DNA of 64,000 nt. Source: Pedobacter paludis. Its GTDB lineage: Bacteria > Bacteroidota > Bacteroidia > Sphingobacteriales > Sphingobacteriaceae. The notes below the pieces were generated by a model. The model was not told the origin of the DNA and made no database searches. It saw only the letters and a list, made by a program, of their open reading frames with translations. How positions within the stretch are numbered: the first letter of the stretch is position 1; each line of letters starts with the position of its first letter. Location of the stretch: positions 434,001-498,000 of the forward strand of contig NZ_QGNY01000002.1 of the NCBI RefSeq assembly GCF_003173575.1. Direction: 5' to 3'. Position numbers and translations under genes: made by a program. Positions 62,779 to 64,000 of this stretch are shown here, piece by piece.

Positions 62779-62786
62779 CAAAGGTA
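62779..62786 (-). promoter_or_regulatory. -7 promoter box of the Lys-tip EF-P gene
   Basis: A perfect TACCTTTG on the minus strand lies 46 bases before the ATG at 62732. It indicates that this gene can be transcribed separately from its paralogue. Confidence 0.55.
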
Positions 62787-62851
62787 AAATTATTTTGGCA
62801 AAAACCTACAAAGGTTTAGGCTTAAGGTTTAGGATGTAAGGGTGTTGTAAC

Positions 62852-63412
62852 CTACTTAACACGCTCCACGTAATCTCCGGTTTTGGTATCTACCTTAACC
62901 TTATCGCCTTGGTTAATAAATAACGGAACCCTAATTTCTGCACCACTTTCTACCGTGGCATATTTTTGTGCGCTGGTTGATGTATCGCCTTTTACGGCAG
63001 GTTCGGTATAGGTAATTTCAAGCTCAACGCTATTTGGCAATTGTGCAACAATCGGTTCCTCGCTTTCGAAAGCAATGGTAACATTCATGCCTTCCTTTAA
63101 AAACTTAATCGAACTGCCGAACAACAATTTCGGGATATTATATTGCTCGAATGTGTTATTATCCATAACAACCAAGTAATCACCATCCTCATATAAATAC
63201 TGATAATCGTTGGTTTCCACTCGGCAGATCGTAACTTCTTCATCTGTACGGAAACGATATTCAACAATTTTACCGGTTTTAACGTTGCGCATACGAGCCT
63301 GATAAAAAGCCCTTAAATTGCCCGGTGTACGGTGAATATATTCTTCCACACTTACCAACTCTCCGTTAAAACGAAGTACATTTCCGCTTTTTACTTCTGA
63401 TGCCTTTGCCAT
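62852..63412 (-). CDS. Elongation factor P paralogue with Asn tip
   Basis: The second EF-P is also 186 residues and aligns without gaps to the first over the whole length, with identical TNDYQYLY and AVKGDTST segments. Its domain I loop reads RTPGNLRAF, so the tip Lys is replaced by Asn, and an Arg stands two residues later. The tip is the site modified by lysylation, hydroxylation or rhamnosylation in characterised EF-Ps, so this form either works unmodified or uses another residue. A TAACTTTG box lies at 63439-63446. I recall this loop in other Sphingobacteria, so the copy may be the ancestral one. Confidence 0.92.
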   Translation of the reverse strand: MAKASEVKSGNVLRFNGELVSVEEYIHRTPGNLRAFYQARMRNVKTGKIVEYRFRTDEEVTICRVETNDYQYLYEDGDYLVVMDNNTFEQYNIPKLLFGSSIKFLKEGMNVTIAFESEEPIVAQLPNSVELEITYTEPAVKGDTSTSAQKYATVESGAEIRVPLFINQGDKVKVDTKTGDYVERVK

Positions 63413-63438
63413 TAATAATTATGTTTTTTTTAAAACAC

Positions 63439-63446
63439 CAAAGTTA
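63439..63446 (-). promoter_or_regulatory. -7 promoter box of the Asn-tip EF-P gene
   Basis: A perfect TAACTTTG on the minus strand lies 26 bases before the ATG at 63412. A TTTC-type -33 element lies about 20 bases upstream. Confidence 0.55.
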
Positions 63447-63634
63447 AATAAAGGATTTTTGATTTGGAAAGTTCCGAAAGAATTCCTTTGGAACAAAACA
63501 TGGATTAATCGGTTACTGTAGTTCCGCCTTTGCTCTATCTTTTTGTAAGAATAAAAAGTATTTCCGAACAATCGGGTTTAGATAACCTGGTTTTGTGCAA
63601 GAAACAAGAGCTGCCCTTGCAAAAACGCCTTACC

Positions 63635-63710
63635 GTCATTGCGAGGCACGAAGCAATCCTGCTAGGGGTTTTCATTTATGAGCGCTTTAGGATTGATTCG
63701 TAATGACGAC
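63635..63710. repeat. REP-like repeat family A, complete copy
   Basis: GTCATTGCGAGGCACGAAGC continuing AATC forms the left arm and GGATTGATTCGTAATGACGA the right arm. The loop is about 30 bases. It lies in the long non-coding end of the window, between the EF-P paralogue and the putative small RNA. Confidence 0.7.
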
Positions 63711-63734
63711 TTTTCTAGCAAAACCTCCGTATAA

Positions 63735-63898
63735 AAGAAATGCCTTTGGGAACCACTCCAAAGGCATAATCAACCTAAACCTCAAACTAAACTATGAAAA
63801 ATTTTTTCGCTTTTTAAAGCTGTATATTTTGTTTCCGTAAAACGGAGAAAATGATCGTTTTTCCTCTAAGAGATAAATATTAATTGTTTCTCTTTTTG
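63735..63898 (-). ncRNA. Putative small RNA with own promoter and terminator
   Basis: A stretch of about 160 bases on the minus strand has no coding frame. It starts after a strong promoter at 63905-63934. It contains possible hairpins (AAGAGA with TCTCTT, TCCG with CGGA, GCTTT with AAAGC) and ends in a terminator: ATGCCTTTGG paired with CCAAAGGCAT (63740-63767), followed by TTTCTTTTAT. This is the layout of an independent small RNA. Another possibility is the untranslated end of a transcript that starts here. No known family is recognised. Confidence 0.45.
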
Positions 63899-63904
63899 GT
63901 GGTG

Positions 63905-63934
63905 CAAAGGTAAGAACAATTTATTAAATACAAA
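63905..63934 (-). promoter_or_regulatory. Strong Bacteroidetes-type promoter of the putative small RNA
   Basis: TTTG (63931-63934) and TACCTTTG (63905-63912) on the minus strand are separated by 18 bases, a near-perfect -33/-7 pair. No coding sequence lies directly downstream on this strand for about 490 bases. Confidence 0.65.
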
Positions 63935-64000
63935 ATAAATTTTTAAAAATATTTTTATAATACAAATAAATGACAAACAGGCCGGTACGAAAGAAGTAGG

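Overview
The window looks like a chromosomal segment of a Bacteroidetes bacterium, most likely Sphingobacteriaceae and Pedobacter-like. The reasons are low G+C, many TAnnTTTG -7 promoter boxes placed a few bases upstream of start codons, few Shine-Dalgarno sequences, and a set of phylum-typical families (DUF4175, DUF2807/GIN, DUF2911, DUF3347, HYC_CC_PP, secreted Tat phospholipase C, RmuC, MnmG). No rRNA, tRNA, integrase, transposase, prophage or CRISPR array was found. Taxonomy is inferred from this style of content, not from a marker search.

Layout. 1-1752 (-): CPBP membrane protease, DUF2007 protein and CdsA (cut by the window edge). 1796-3227 (+): dusB and apaG. 3341-7057: a compact chaperone module with a divergent Hsp70, a minimal GrpE-like protein and a convergent membrane-anchored protein. 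7225-12344: YugP-type protease, DAO-type oxidase, secreted TPR-like protein, purU, rmuC. 12452-16920 (-): a frameshifted DUF1016/YhcG nuclease, thiL, a dicarboxylate/glutamate symporter and nadA, with nadB divergent at 17368. 19046-25323: gamma carbonic anhydrase, Ig-like lipoprotein, mnmG and the ABC-F gene uup, with two parS-like palindromes between the last two. 25538-32145: GIN-domain protein, Tat-exported threonine-aldolase-like enzyme, ybeY, small lipoprotein, large DUF4175 protein.

32347-39899 is a hydrolase region: a GDPD-GH16 fusion followed by a phosphocholine-type phospholipase C, then a DUF2911 protein, a small membrane protein and a GH9-polysaccharide deacetylase fusion. 40015-44559 is a TetR-controlled TolC/EmrA/EmrB efflux operon with a palindromic operator inside its own promoter and a hairpin terminator. 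44961-47546 is ppc. 47801-49004 (-) is a peroxiredoxin, thioredoxin and DUF6952 operon. 49816-53639 (-) holds an S9 peptidase and an odd secreted Rossmann-fold protein.

54490-59363 (-) is rich in heavy-metal-associated (HMA) proteins: HMA-MauE fusion, HMA-like AraC regulator, DUF3347, beta-barrel, secreted HMA protein and HYC_CC_PP protein. They probably work together in copper or mercury handling across the envelope. 59458-61773 holds cyclophilin, exonuclease III, a tiny unannotated-size gene and 5-formyl-THF cyclo-ligase. The end of the window has two tandem elongation factor P paralogues that differ at the functional loop tip, and a probable small RNA with its own strong promoter and terminator.

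Intergenic regions carry several families of REP-like palindromic repeats. The strongest leads are the Hsp70/GrpE-like/membrane module, the paired EF-P genes, the two enzyme fusions, the parS-like pair beside mnmG, and the putative small RNA.
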